Source: Marinifilum sp. N1E240 (GTDB lineage Bacteria; Bacteroidota; Bacteroidia; Bacteroidales; Marinifilaceae). From it: DNA of 64,000 bases. Where the stretch lies: the NCBI RefSeq assembly GCF_009295825.1, contig NZ_WHKF01000005.1:1-64000 (forward strand). Direction: 5' to 3'. Made by a program: the position numbers and the translations under genes. The notes beneath the pieces were generated by a model. That model made no database searches and was not told the origin of the DNA. It worked only from the letters and a program-made list of their open reading frames with translations. Each line of letters starts with the position of its first letter. The stretch's first letter is position 1. This document shows positions 8,679 to 16,703 of this stretch, in pieces.

Positions 8679-11600
8679 ATGAGCACTAAATTTCCAGAGT
8701 ACAAAAACTTTGATCTTTCTCAGATCAATAAGGATATCTTAAAGGATTGGGAAGAAAACAAGACTTTTGAGAAGAGTTTGGAGACCCGTGAAGGGAACCC
8801 ATCTTTTGTTTTCTATGAAGGACCTCCTTCAGCGAACGGAATGCCAGGTATTCACCACGTTATGGCTCGTGCACTTAAGGATATTGTATGTAGATACAAA
8901 ACTCTTAAGGGATTTCAGGTGAATCGTAAAGCTGGTTGGGATACACATGGTCTGCCAGTAGAACTTGGTGTTGAAAAAGAACTGGGAATTACTAAAGAAG
9001 ATATTGGAACCAAGATAACCGTTGATGAATACAACGAAGCTTGTAGAACCAATGTCATGAAATATACCCGTGAGTGGGAAGATTTGACTTCGAAAATGGG
9101 ATACTGGGTAAATATGGAAGATCCATATATTACTTACGATAACCGTTATATCGAAACGCTTTGGTGGTTGTTAAAGCAAATGTTCGAGAAAGACTTGCTT
9201 TACAAAGGATATACCATTCAGCCATTCTCTCCCGCAGCAGGTACTGGTTTGTCAACTCATGAGTTGAATCAGCCTGGATGTTACAAAGATGTAAAAGATA
9301 CCACTGCAGTTGGTATGTTTAAAGTTGCTCGCGATGAAAAGAGTGAGTACTTATACGAAGGAATTGATTGCGATGCCTACTTTATTGCATGGACTACTAC
9401 TCCTTGGACACTTCCTTCAAATACTGCTTTGGCTGTTGGTCCTAAGGTTGATTACGTTCGTGTTCGCACTTTCAATCCATACACAGGAAATCCATGTGTT
9501 GTAATTCTTGCTAAAGATCTATTCTACAATTTCTTTGATAAGAAATATGAAGGTTTGGAACTAGGCGAATATAAGGCTGGAGACAAGCGTTTAACGTTCA
9601 AAACTCTTTCGGAACACAAAGGAACGGATTTGGAAGGAGTTCGTTATGAGCAGTTAATGCCGCTTGTGAAACCAGAAGGTGATGCTTTCCGTGTGATCTT
9701 GGGTGATTTCGTAACTACCGAAGATGGTACTGGTATTGTACACATCGCTCCTACTTTTGGTGCCGATGATGATAGAGTCGCAAAAGCAGCAGATATTTCA
9801 CCTTTAATTCTTCGCGATAAAGAAGGTAAGATGCAGCCAATGGTTGATCGTACCGGTAAATTCTTTAAGATTGAAGATTTAGATGATGAGTTTGTTAAGA
9901 ACTATGTGAATGTTGAAGCTTACGGTGAGTATGCCGGTCGTTTTGTAAAGAACGATTACGATCCAACTTTAACGGAGAAAGATGCAACTTTAGATGTTGA
10001 TATCGCTGTAGCTCTAAAATTACAGAGTCTTGCTTTTAAGGTAGAGAAACATGTTCACAACTATCCACACTGTTGGAGAACCGATAAGCCAGTACTGTAT
10101 TATCCATTGGATTCATGGTTTATCAAAACTACGAAAGTTCGCGATCGCATGATCGAATTAAATAAAACCATTAACTGGAAACCTCAATCAACTGGTGAAG
10201 GTCGTTTCGGAAAGTGGTTAGAGAATCTTCAGGATTGGAACCTTTCTCGTTCTCGTTACTGGGGAACTCCGTTACCAATTTGGGTTAGCGAGGATCGTAC
10301 AGAAGTAAAATGTATTGGTTCAGTTGCAGAATTGAAAGCTGAGATTGAAAAATCTATTGAAGCTGGTTTCATGACTGAAAATATTCTTGCAGATTACGTT
10401 GAAGGAGATAATAGCAAAGAGAATTACGAGAAATTCGACTTGCACCGTCCGTACGTTGATGGATTATTCCTTGTATCCGATTCAGGTAAAAGATTGGTTC
10501 GTGAACTAGACTTGATCGACGTTTGGTTTGATTCAGGTGCGATGCCATATGCGCAGCAACACTATCCATTCGAGAACAAAGAGAATTTCGATAAGTTATT
10601 CCCTGCTCAGTTTATTGCAGAGGGGGTTGACCAAACACGTGGATGGTTCTTTACACTTCACGCAATTGCAACCATGTGTTTTGATGGTGTTGCTTTTGAA
10701 AATATCATCTCTAACGGATTGGTATTGGATGCTAAGGGTAACAAAATGTCGAAGCGTCATGGAAATGCTGTGGATCCTTTCGAAACTATTGAAAAATATG
10801 GTTCTGATCCTTTACGTTGGTACATGATCACTAATGCTCAGCCTTGGGATAATCTTAAATTTGATTTAGGTGGTGTTGAAGAAGTTCGTCGTAAATTCTT
10901 CGGAACATTATATAACACATATTCTTTCTTCCAATTATACGCAAACATCGATGGTTTCAACTATTCTGAGGCTGATGTTAAAATGGAAGATCGTCCTGAA
11001 ATTGATCGTTGGATTCTTTCTTTATTGAATTCATTAATTAAAGAAGTAGAAGAGTGCTACGAAGCTTACGAGCCAACTCGTGCCGGTAGAGCCATTCAGG
11101 ATTTTGTGAATGAGAACCTTTCTAACTGGTACGTTCGCTTGTGTCGTAAGAGATATTGGGGTGGAGAATACGATACGGATAAGATTTCTGCATATCAAAC
11201 TCTTTACAAGTGTTTAGAGACGATTTCAGTTCTAGCTTCACCAATCGCTCCATTTTATATGGATCAATTGTTTAAGGATTTAAATTCGGCTACAGGTCGT
11301 TTCTCTGAGCAATCGGTTCACCTAATTGATTTCCCAAAATACAATGCAGAAGAAATTGATAAGGCATTAGAGGAAAGAATGGACATGGCTCAGAAGATCT
11401 CTTCTATGTCGTTAGGATTGCGTCGTAAGGTGAAAATTCGCGTTCGTCAGCCACTGCAGAAAATCATGATTCCTATTTTGGATGAAACAATGGTTCCTCA
11501 GTTGGAAGCGATCAAGAACATTGTTCTTTCTGAGATTAACGTGAAGGATATGGAGTTCATTACTGATACATCAGGAGTATTGGTGAAGAAAATTAAGCCA

Positions 11601-12119
11601 AACTTTAAGACCTTAGGTCCTAAGCACGGTAAAATCATGAAACAAATTGCTGCTGCTATTGGTCAAATGAATCAGGAAGATATTGTAACATTTGAGAAAG
11701 CTGGAAACTTTGCTATTACGGTAAATGAGCAAATTGTAGATCTTACTTTGGAAGATGTTGAAATCATCTCAGAAGATATACCTGGATGGTTAGTTGCCAA
11801 CGAAGGGAAACTTACTGTTGCAATGGACGTAAATATCACTGAAGACTTAAGAAAAGAAGGTATTGCTCGTGAATTTATCAATAGAATTCAAAATCTAAGA
11901 AAAGACAGTGATTTTGATGTAACTGATAAGATCAAATTAGAGATTATGATGCATGAATCCATTAATGATGCGGTACTTGCTCATAAAGAATACATTGGAA
12001 GTCAAACATTGGCTGTAAGTGTTGAATTAGTGGAGAAATTAGCGGAAAATGAAGCTAAGGCAGTGGAGATAGAACAAGGTGTAGAGAGCTTTATTAAGAT
12101 CGAAAAAGTTAGTGAATAA
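8679..12119 (+). CDS. ileS: Isoleucyl-tRNA synthetase
   Basis: A 1146-residue class I synthetase that charges tRNA-Ile and edits valine. The HIGH motif appears as GIHH within PSANGMPGIHHVMAR, the KMSKS motif as KMSKR near residue 690, and the class I WTTTPWTLPSNTA editing-domain motif near residue 245. The length is that of the longer, eukaryote-like IleS type, without the C-terminal zinc finger of E. coli IleS. Only 35 bp separate it from the next gene, so the two form an operon. Confidence 0.97.
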   Translation: MSTKFPEYKNFDLSQINKDILKDWEENKTFEKSLETREGNPSFVFYEGPPSANGMPGIHHVMARALKDIVCRYKTLKGFQVNRKAGWDTHGLPVELGVEKELGITKEDIGTKITVDEYNEACRTNVMKYTREWEDLTSKMGYWVNMEDPYITYDNRYIETLWWLLKQMFEKDLLYKGYTIQPFSPAAGTGLSTHELNQPGCYKDVKDTTAVGMFKVARDEKSEYLYEGIDCDAYFIAWTTTPWTLPSNTALAVGPKVDYVRVRTFNPYTGNPCVVILAKDLFYNFFDKKYEGLELGEYKAGDKRLTFKTLSEHKGTDLEGVRYEQLMPLVKPEGDAFRVILGDFVTTEDGTGIVHIAPTFGADDDRVAKAADISPLILRDKEGKMQPMVDRTGKFFKIEDLDDEFVKNYVNVEAYGEYAGRFVKNDYDPTLTEKDATLDVDIAVALKLQSLAFKVEKHVHNYPHCWRTDKPVLYYPLDSWFIKTTKVRDRMIELNKTINWKPQSTGEGRFGKWLENLQDWNLSRSRYWGTPLPIWVSEDRTEVKCIGSVAELKAEIEKSIEAGFMTENILADYVEGDNSKENYEKFDLHRPYVDGLFLVSDSGKRLVRELDLIDVWFDSGAMPYAQQHYPFENKENFDKLFPAQFIAEGVDQTRGWFFTLHAIATMCFDGVAFENIISNGLVLDAKGNKMSKRHGNAVDPFETIEKYGSDPLRWYMITNAQPWDNLKFDLGGVEEVRRKFFGTLYNTYSFFQLYANIDGFNYSEADVKMEDRPEIDRWILSLLNSLIKEVEECYEAYEPTRAGRAIQDFVNENLSNWYVRLCRKRYWGGEYDTDKISAYQTLYKCLETISVLASPIAPFYMDQLFKDLNSATGRFSEQSVHLIDFPKYNAEEIDKALEERMDMAQKISSMSLGLRRKVKIRVRQPLQKIMIPILDETMVPQLEAIKNIVLSEINVKDMEFITDTSGVLVKKIKPNFKTLGPKHGKIMKQIAAAIGQMNQEDIVTFEKAGNFAITVNEQIVDLTLEDVEIISEDIPGWLVANEGKLTVAMDVNITEDLRKEGIAREFINRIQNLRKDSDFDVTDKIKLEIMMHESINDAVLAHKEYIGSQTLAVSVELVEKLAENEAKAVEIEQGVESFIKIEKVSE

Positions 12120-12154
12120 TCGATTTTTTGTTATCTTTAAAAAAAATAGATGCA

Positions 12155-12529
12155 ATGACAGATAAAAAGCGATATACAGACGAGGAATTGCAAGAATTCA
12201 AAGATTTGATTCAATCGAAACTTGCAAAGGCTAAAAAGGATTTTGATACATTAAAGGCTGTTATTTCTAACAGTTCGGGTAATGATATTGAAGATACTTC
12301 CCCAACTTTTAAAGTTTTGGAAGAAGGAGCTTCAGTTTTGTCTAAAGAAGAGGCTGGTCGATTGGCACAGCGTCAGGCTAAGTTTATTTCACATTTGGAA
12401 GGCGCTTTAATTCGAATCGAGAATAAAACATATGGTATTTGTCGCGAGACTGGTAAATTAATCGGTAAAGAAAGATTACGCGCTGTACCACATGCTACTT
12501 TAAGTATCGAAGCTAAAAACAAACAGTAA
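12155..12529 (+). CDS. DksA/TraR-family protein with eroded zinc finger
   Basis: A 124-residue protein with a helical N-terminal half and the DksA/TraR C-terminal signature YGICRETGKLIGKERLRAVPHA. Family members bind the RNA polymerase secondary channel and adjust transcription in stress. The usual CxxC...CxxC zinc finger is reduced to one Cys, so zinc binding is unlikely. The ATG at 12155 is preferred over an upstream in-frame TTG at 12128. It lies between ileS and lspA, an arrangement I recall as common in Bacteroidota. Confidence 0.85.
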   Translation: MTDKKRYTDEELQEFKDLIQSKLAKAKKDFDTLKAVISNSSGNDIEDTSPTFKVLEEGASVLSKEEAGRLAQRQAKFISHLEGALIRIENKTYGICRETGKLIGKERLRAVPHATLSIEAKNKQ

Positions 12530-12549
12530 ATTATTCAAATAGAATATAT

Positions 12550-12586
12550 AAAATGATTGGAAGAATATTCTTCCAATCATTTTTGT
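12550..12586 (+). terminator. Long perfect palindrome, terminator before lspA
   Basis: A 34-bp perfect palindrome centred on GAATATTC (stem AATGATTGGAAGAATA) is followed by more T. It sits 20 bp after the DksA-like stop and should stop or weaken transcription into lspA. Confidence 0.8.
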
Positions 12587-12654
12587 TTAGAAGCAAAGGT
12601 TTTTATTTCTTTAAAGGCTGAAAAACAATAAGATTAAACATTTAAAGCAAAAAT

Positions 12655-13263
12655 ATGTCGCTATTTAAAAAATCGGTAGCACTAATTGTGGTACTTCTGG
12701 TTTTGGATCAGGTGCTAAAAATTTGGATTAAAACCAATATGATGTTGGGAGAAGAATTCTCGGTTTTTGGGGATTGGTTCCTTATCCATTTTATTGAAAA
12801 TAACGGAATGGCTTTTGGAATGGAGCTGGAAGGCGAGTGGGGTAAAATCTTACTAAGTCTTTTCCGTATTGTAGCCGTTTGTGGAATTGGTTGGTATCTG
12901 TATGATATTTGTACTAAAAAAGCTCCTATTGGCTTAATAATGGCTATTTCATTAATATTTGCTGGTGCTATGGGTAATATAATCGATAGTGCTTTCTACG
13001 GGATGATTTTTAATGATAGTTACTATCAGGTTGCTACTTTTATGCCCGAAGCTGGCGGTTATTCAAGCTTTCTGCATGGTAAGGTAGTTGACATGCTTTA
13101 TTTTCCTTTACTTGAAGGAAGATTTCCTGAATGGCTTCCAATGTGGGGTGGAGAGCATTTTGTTTTCTTCAGACCTGTTTTTAATGTTGCTGATTCATAC
13201 ATTACCATTGGAGTTGCATTTATATTTCTATTCCAACGTACCTATTTCATGAGAGAAAAATAG
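12655..13263 (+). CDS. lspA: Lipoprotein signal peptidase (signal peptidase II)
   Basis: LspA cleaves signal peptides of diacylglyceryl-modified prolipoproteins in the inner membrane. Four hydrophobic segments are present. The conserved boxes are ENNGMAFGME, GAMGNIIDSAFYG with the first catalytic Asp, and FNVADSYITIG with the second. At 202 residues it is longer than E. coli LspA (164), from an extension between the catalytic Asp residues, ending in HGKVVDMLYFPL. Many lipoproteins in this window would be its substrates. Confidence 0.95.
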   Translation: MSLFKKSVALIVVLLVLDQVLKIWIKTNMMLGEEFSVFGDWFLIHFIENNGMAFGMELEGEWGKILLSLFRIVAVCGIGWYLYDICTKKAPIGLIMAISLIFAGAMGNIIDSAFYGMIFNDSYYQVATFMPEAGGYSSFLHGKVVDMLYFPLLEGRFPEWLPMWGGEHFVFFRPVFNVADSYITIGVAFIFLFQRTYFMREK

Positions 13264-13284
13264 AGAAATTTACTTAATATAGTA

Positions 13285-13308
13285 AAAGCCCTTTTAAGGG
13301 CTTTTTTT
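13285..13308 (+). terminator. Terminator after lspA
   Basis: AAAGCCCTT and AAGGGCTTT pair and are followed by a T-run, about 20 bp after the stop codon. Confidence 0.9.
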
Positions 13309-13310
13309 GT

Positions 13311-13714
13311 GTCTTTATGTAAGGTATTTTTGATATAACTCTTGTCAATTGGCGAAATGAAAGATTAAGCCTATTTATCTTTATAATATTTAAATAAAGA
13401 ATAACATATAAACTAATTTTAATATTTGCAGGAAATTATAGTTTGTATTATATTTATTATTAAATTCACATTAACGACTGCAAGCAATTGTTTATGAGGG
13501 TATAATATTCATGTTATTTTGCCTTAAAAGCAGCTACTACTAACGACTACTAATAATAAATTTATGAAAGAGCCATCTACTAGTTTTCAAGAGAAATGTA
13601 CGATTTGTTATAGTTCTAATTAAATTCTTATACGAATACTGTAAATGAAGATAAATCTGTTTAGACAGACTGATTTTATTCTAGGAGTGTAATTAATTTA
13701 ATGAGGATAAGAAG
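13311..13714 (+). other. 404-bp AT-rich gap before LytTR regulator
   Basis: No convincing gene is seen. It holds a short hairpin (TCTGT-ttag-ACAGA, about 13656-13670) and the near-repeat ACTACTAACGACTACTAATA. No TAnnTTTG element was found. The length suggests a regulated leader for the downstream regulator, but I cannot name a motif. Confidence 0.4.
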
Positions 13715-14458
13715 ATGAAAAAGAAGATTCGTATTTTAATTGTCGAAGACGAATATGTTATTGACGAAGAGATTCTGTGTCGATTAAATGAGATGGATAT
13801 TGAAATCACTAAAACTGTTTTTCATTCAAGAATTGCCATTCAGTATTTGACGGAATCAGAAATTGATATTGTATTGATTGATGCAAATATAAAGGATGAT
13901 CTTGATGGATATCAATTAGCAAGAATTGTTAAAAAAGAATTTCACAAGCCTTTTATTTATCTAATATCATCAGGGATACAAGACAATATTGAAAAGCTAA
14001 ATGAATCAAATCCTAGTGGAATTATCCTACAAAATTCATCTCTAAAACAAATTTATTTTTCAATTGCCCTCGCAATTTGTAATGATCAAGAGTCAAGTGA
14101 AAATATGATTTCTAATGCTGATGAAAATACCTCCTTAAACTTATTGAGTAATTGCTTATTTCTTAAAAAGAACAATCATTTTGATAGGGTTAGTTTTGAT
14201 GAAATATTTTGGTTGCGTGCTGAGAATAATTATACTGTTATTCATACACTTAAGGGGGATTATTTATACTCTATGGTATTGAAGAAATTTGTTGAGAAAT
14301 TACCACAAAAGCAGTTCTTAAGAGTACATAGATCTTATATTATAAATCTTCATAAAATTGAAGGATTTGAAGGGAAAATGGTAATTATCGATAACCAGCA
14401 TATTCCAGTTGCAAAAAATTGTTATAAATGTGTTTTCGATCTATTACCAACTGTTTAA
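13715..14458 (+). CDS. LytTR-type response regulator with atypical receiver
   Basis: A 247-residue regulator. The N-terminal receiver (about 5-120) has acidic residues Glu11-Asp12-Glu13 and the likely phospho-acceptor Asp56 in LIDAN. The conserved Lys that normally follows a GY-aliphatic stretch is replaced: the sequence reads GIILQN, with Gln near 106. The C-terminal LytTR DNA-binding domain (about 150-245) has FWLRAENNYTVIH and FLRVHRSYIINL. No histidine kinase is adjacent on this strand. Loss of the Lys suggests altered or absent phospho-switching. Confidence 0.85.
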   Translation: MKKKIRILIVEDEYVIDEEILCRLNEMDIEITKTVFHSRIAIQYLTESEIDIVLIDANIKDDLDGYQLARIVKKEFHKPFIYLISSGIQDNIEKLNESNPSGIILQNSSLKQIYFSIALAICNDQESSENMISNADENTSLNLLSNCLFLKKNNHFDRVSFDEIFWLRAENNYTVIHTLKGDYLYSMVLKKFVEKLPQKQFLRVHRSYIINLHKIEGFEGKMVIIDNQHIPVAKNCYKCVFDLLPTV

Positions 14459-14502
14459 GGTGAGAATACTGTCCAGTAAATTCTTAAAGTTGATTTCAAA
14501 TA

Positions 14503-14527
14503 AAAAAGAGCCAATTGGCTCTTTTTA
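14503..14527. terminator. Bidirectional terminator
   Basis: AAAAAGAGCCAATTGGCTCTTTTT is a perfect palindrome with A-run and T-run flanks, lying between the convergent genes ending at 14458 and 14531. Confidence 0.88.
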
Positions 14528-14530
14528 GTA

Positions 14531-14806
14531 TTAACATCTTTTTATTTCACAAATTCGAGCTGCTCCATCCAATGGTTTGTAAATTTCAATTAATGCAGCT
14601 TCATTAATTGCGTTTGGATAAACATCTTTTGCATTACAGAAGAAACGATAATTTACCCCTGAAACAACTTGACTTGCTACTGCAACCGGAGTGTAATGAA
14701 CTCCTAATATTTCTTTTGTTGCATTAATAAATACGTTTAATTCTTCATTCGAAATTTTTGAACTGTAAGGAGTGTATGCTCCTACCATTTCTTGCGTTTT
14801 TTCCAT
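14531..14806 (-). CDS. Stefin/cystatin-like small cytosolic protein
   Basis: A 91-residue protein from the ATG at 14806; an in-frame start 36 bp upstream is less likely. It has no signal peptide. The layout follows type 1 cystatins (stefins): a Gly near the N-terminus at residue 9, an amphipathic helix (about 20-34), and the inhibitory hairpin motif QVVSG at residues 46-50 followed by VNYRFF, then an IYKPLDG strand. Stefins have QVVAG at the same place and inhibit papain-like cysteine proteases. That this protein inhibits a protease is inference. It has its own terminator and lies alone. Confidence 0.6.
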   Translation of the reverse strand: MEKTQEMVGAYTPYSSKISNEELNVFINATKEILGVHYTPVAVASQVVSGVNYRFFCNAKDVYPNAINEAALIEIYKPLDGAARICEIKRC

Positions 14807-14982
14807 CTTAATTTTTTTATAGTTAAAATTTAATTTTAACACAGATATGTAATTAACTTAACTGTATTATAAAAGTTAAGATCTAACTATAAAATGGGAA
14901 TTAAAAAATAGATTAATGAGCGGTATTAATTTATGAGTGAATAGCAGCTTTGCTTGAGTAAAGCAAAATAAAAATAACGAAA

Positions 14983-15369
14983 CTATGAATTAACCTGATT
15001 CGCTTTTCTTTTACGTTGAGCTTTAAAATAGTTTATCTGACTTCGTAAACTCCAAACACCACCCAATATAACAATTAGGAATATCCATTGTTTTCTGCCC
15101 CATTCTGCATCTCCAAAGATTCCTTTTGTTAGCATGATTAGAGCCGTAACGATAAGTAATGTGGTTACCGAAGCTGCTACATGTCCTATTGCAGCATTTT
15201 CTTTTTTAATTCCTGGAGTGCATAGAAATAAAATAACTCCAAAAAACAGAGGGATCAAAGCAGTAAACTGCCAATCGCCCATTTGATAATATCTAGCCAA
15301 AAAGCCAAATGCTCCTGCTAGAATTAAGATTAAAGAATAAACTTTATTGATTTGATATGCTTCTTTCAT
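14983..15369 (-). CDS. Four-helix membrane protein of unknown function
   Basis: A 128-residue protein with four hydrophobic segments (about 10-26, 33-50, 61-81, 94-108) and a very basic C-terminal tail (AQRKRK). Conserved-looking features are RYYQMGDWQFTALIP in the first loop and GIFGDAEWGRKQW in the third. I do not recognise a named family. It stands alone between the stefin-like gene and a lipoprotein gene on the same strand. Confidence 0.6.
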   Translation of the reverse strand: MKEAYQINKVYSLILILAGAFGFLARYYQMGDWQFTALIPLFFGVILFLCTPGIKKENAAIGHVAASVTTLLIVTALIMLTKGIFGDAEWGRKQWIFLIVILGGVWSLRSQINYFKAQRKRKANQVNS

Positions 15370-15456
15370 ATTTGTTGTTTTTATTTAGAAAAAATCTAAA
15401 TACTAAAATACAAAAACTCTTTAAGAAACAAAACAGACTTACAAATTACTGAAAAT

Positions 15457-15489
15457 AAGAAAGGCTATCCTTCCGGACAGCCTTTCTTG
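15457..15489 (-). terminator. Terminator after the coiled-coil lipoprotein gene
   Basis: AAGAAAGGCT and AGCCTTTCTT form a 10-bp stem about 30 bp after the stop at 15519. The T-rich side on the minus strand is short, so strength is moderate. Confidence 0.7.
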
Positions 15490-15518
15490 GACAACCTTAA
15501 AACTCAACCATGAATTGA

Positions 15519-16382
15519 TTATCGTACCGTTACTACTAAATACTTTGAAGATTTCCAGAATTCTACTGGATCTAGAATAGTAATACCTTCAATCTTTTCA
15601 ACTCCCTCAACCTTATAAGAGCTACTAGGATGACTTGTTACTAAACTAATCTTCTTCCCGCTAACAGGAATAGTTGTAGTTTTGGTGATATCAATTTTCT
15701 TAAATTCACTTGTATTAAAATCTTTGCTAAGAACTGCAGTTTTACCAATTCCAATAAATCCACCATCTTTGGTAATCACTTTCTTTTCTTGCAATTCTTT
15801 ACTTGTACCAAAAACATAAAAGCCAGTATTTAACTCTGATGTTTTTTCTTCAATTTCTTTGGTTTTAGCATCATTTTCAGTGTTTAAAGCTAAAACTGTT
15901 CCGTTCAATTCAGTTACCTGCCCATTTAAGTTTTCAACTTCGATGTTTAATTTGGCAACCTTACCGTTTAAAGCTATGATTTCAGTTTCTTTGTTTTCTA
16001 ATTCAGTTTTTAAACGATCAGTTAGTTTACGCAACTTTGAATTTTGGTACCAACTATTATTTAGTTTTTTATCTAAATCTGCTATTTTCTCTCTGTTTTG
16101 CTCCAATAAGTTATTAATTGAAGTCAAATCACTTGCGATTTTTTGTTTCTGAGATTTATTTGGGTTTTCAGAGTTTACCGCAATAATTGTTTCTTTCTCT
16201 TTGATGATTTCCAGATTTTCTTCAATTGTGTTTAAAGACTCAATAAAATCATTGATTGTAGAATCTTTTTGCTTAGCCATTGAAGTAAGCTGCTGATTTT
16301 GTTCTTTTAATTGCTTTAACTCTTTTTGGTTACAAGCCACAAAAAATGGAAGAATCAACAATACTAGAAAAATGCGTTTCAT
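15519..16382 (-). CDS. Coiled-coil lipoprotein, possibly Cbp1-like
   Basis: A 287-residue lipoprotein with signal peptide and lipobox ending FFVAC (Cys17). Residues about 20-185 are a long heptad-type coiled coil with repeated LNGKV/LNGQV/LNGTV units. A globular C-terminal domain of about 100 residues follows, beginning NTGFYVFGTSKELQEKKVI. The architecture recalls the Cbp1 family described as collagen-binding adhesins in Bacteroides; I offer that only as a possible match. It is likely anchored to the inner or outer membrane facing the periplasm. It is divergent from the hybrid kinase gene. Confidence 0.7.
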   Translation of the reverse strand: MKRIFLVLLILPFFVACNQKELKQLKEQNQQLTSMAKQKDSTINDFIESLNTIEENLEIIKEKETIIAVNSENPNKSQKQKIASDLTSINNLLEQNREKIADLDKKLNNSWYQNSKLRKLTDRLKTELENKETEIIALNGKVAKLNIEVENLNGQVTELNGTVLALNTENDAKTKEIEEKTSELNTGFYVFGTSKELQEKKVITKDGGFIGIGKTAVLSKDFNTSEFKKIDITKTTTIPVSGKKISLVTSHPSSSYKVEGVEKIEGITILDPVEFWKSSKYLVVTVR

Positions 16383-16703
16383 ATAAATTATTTTAGAGAT
16401 TGGGGTTTCAATATTCTTTCTTTATTTATGAGTGAATATCGTGCCGAAATTCAATCTTGTTAAATAAAATTAAATATTCAAAGTGTAAGTTTCATATATT
16501 CAGCGTGTAAACATGGAGGTGTTTTTTTGATTGATCTTAACTTGTAATGTTATACTGACAACTTATGGGGAAATTTTCTACATATTTCGGGTATAAAATC
16601 CCCAATTCGAATAATTTCTACAGTTTTTAAAACAAATATGACTTCGAAAATTCTTTTTAACTTTACGAGAAGCTTGTAAATCAGAAAATCAATTGATATT
16701 CAA
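16383..16703. other. 321-bp divergent intergenic region
   Basis: The region separates the coiled-coil lipoprotein and hybrid kinase genes. It contains an imperfect inverted repeat (GGGGAAATTTT ... AAAATCCCC, about 16567-16604) and a TAACTTTA near-match to the -7 box about 40 bp before the kinase start. No small gene is convincing. Confidence 0.4.

Noticed and set aside
13564-13623. 19-codon frame with a CxxC before the LytTR gene
   Set aside because: Too short and without support; a chance frame in an AT-rich gap.
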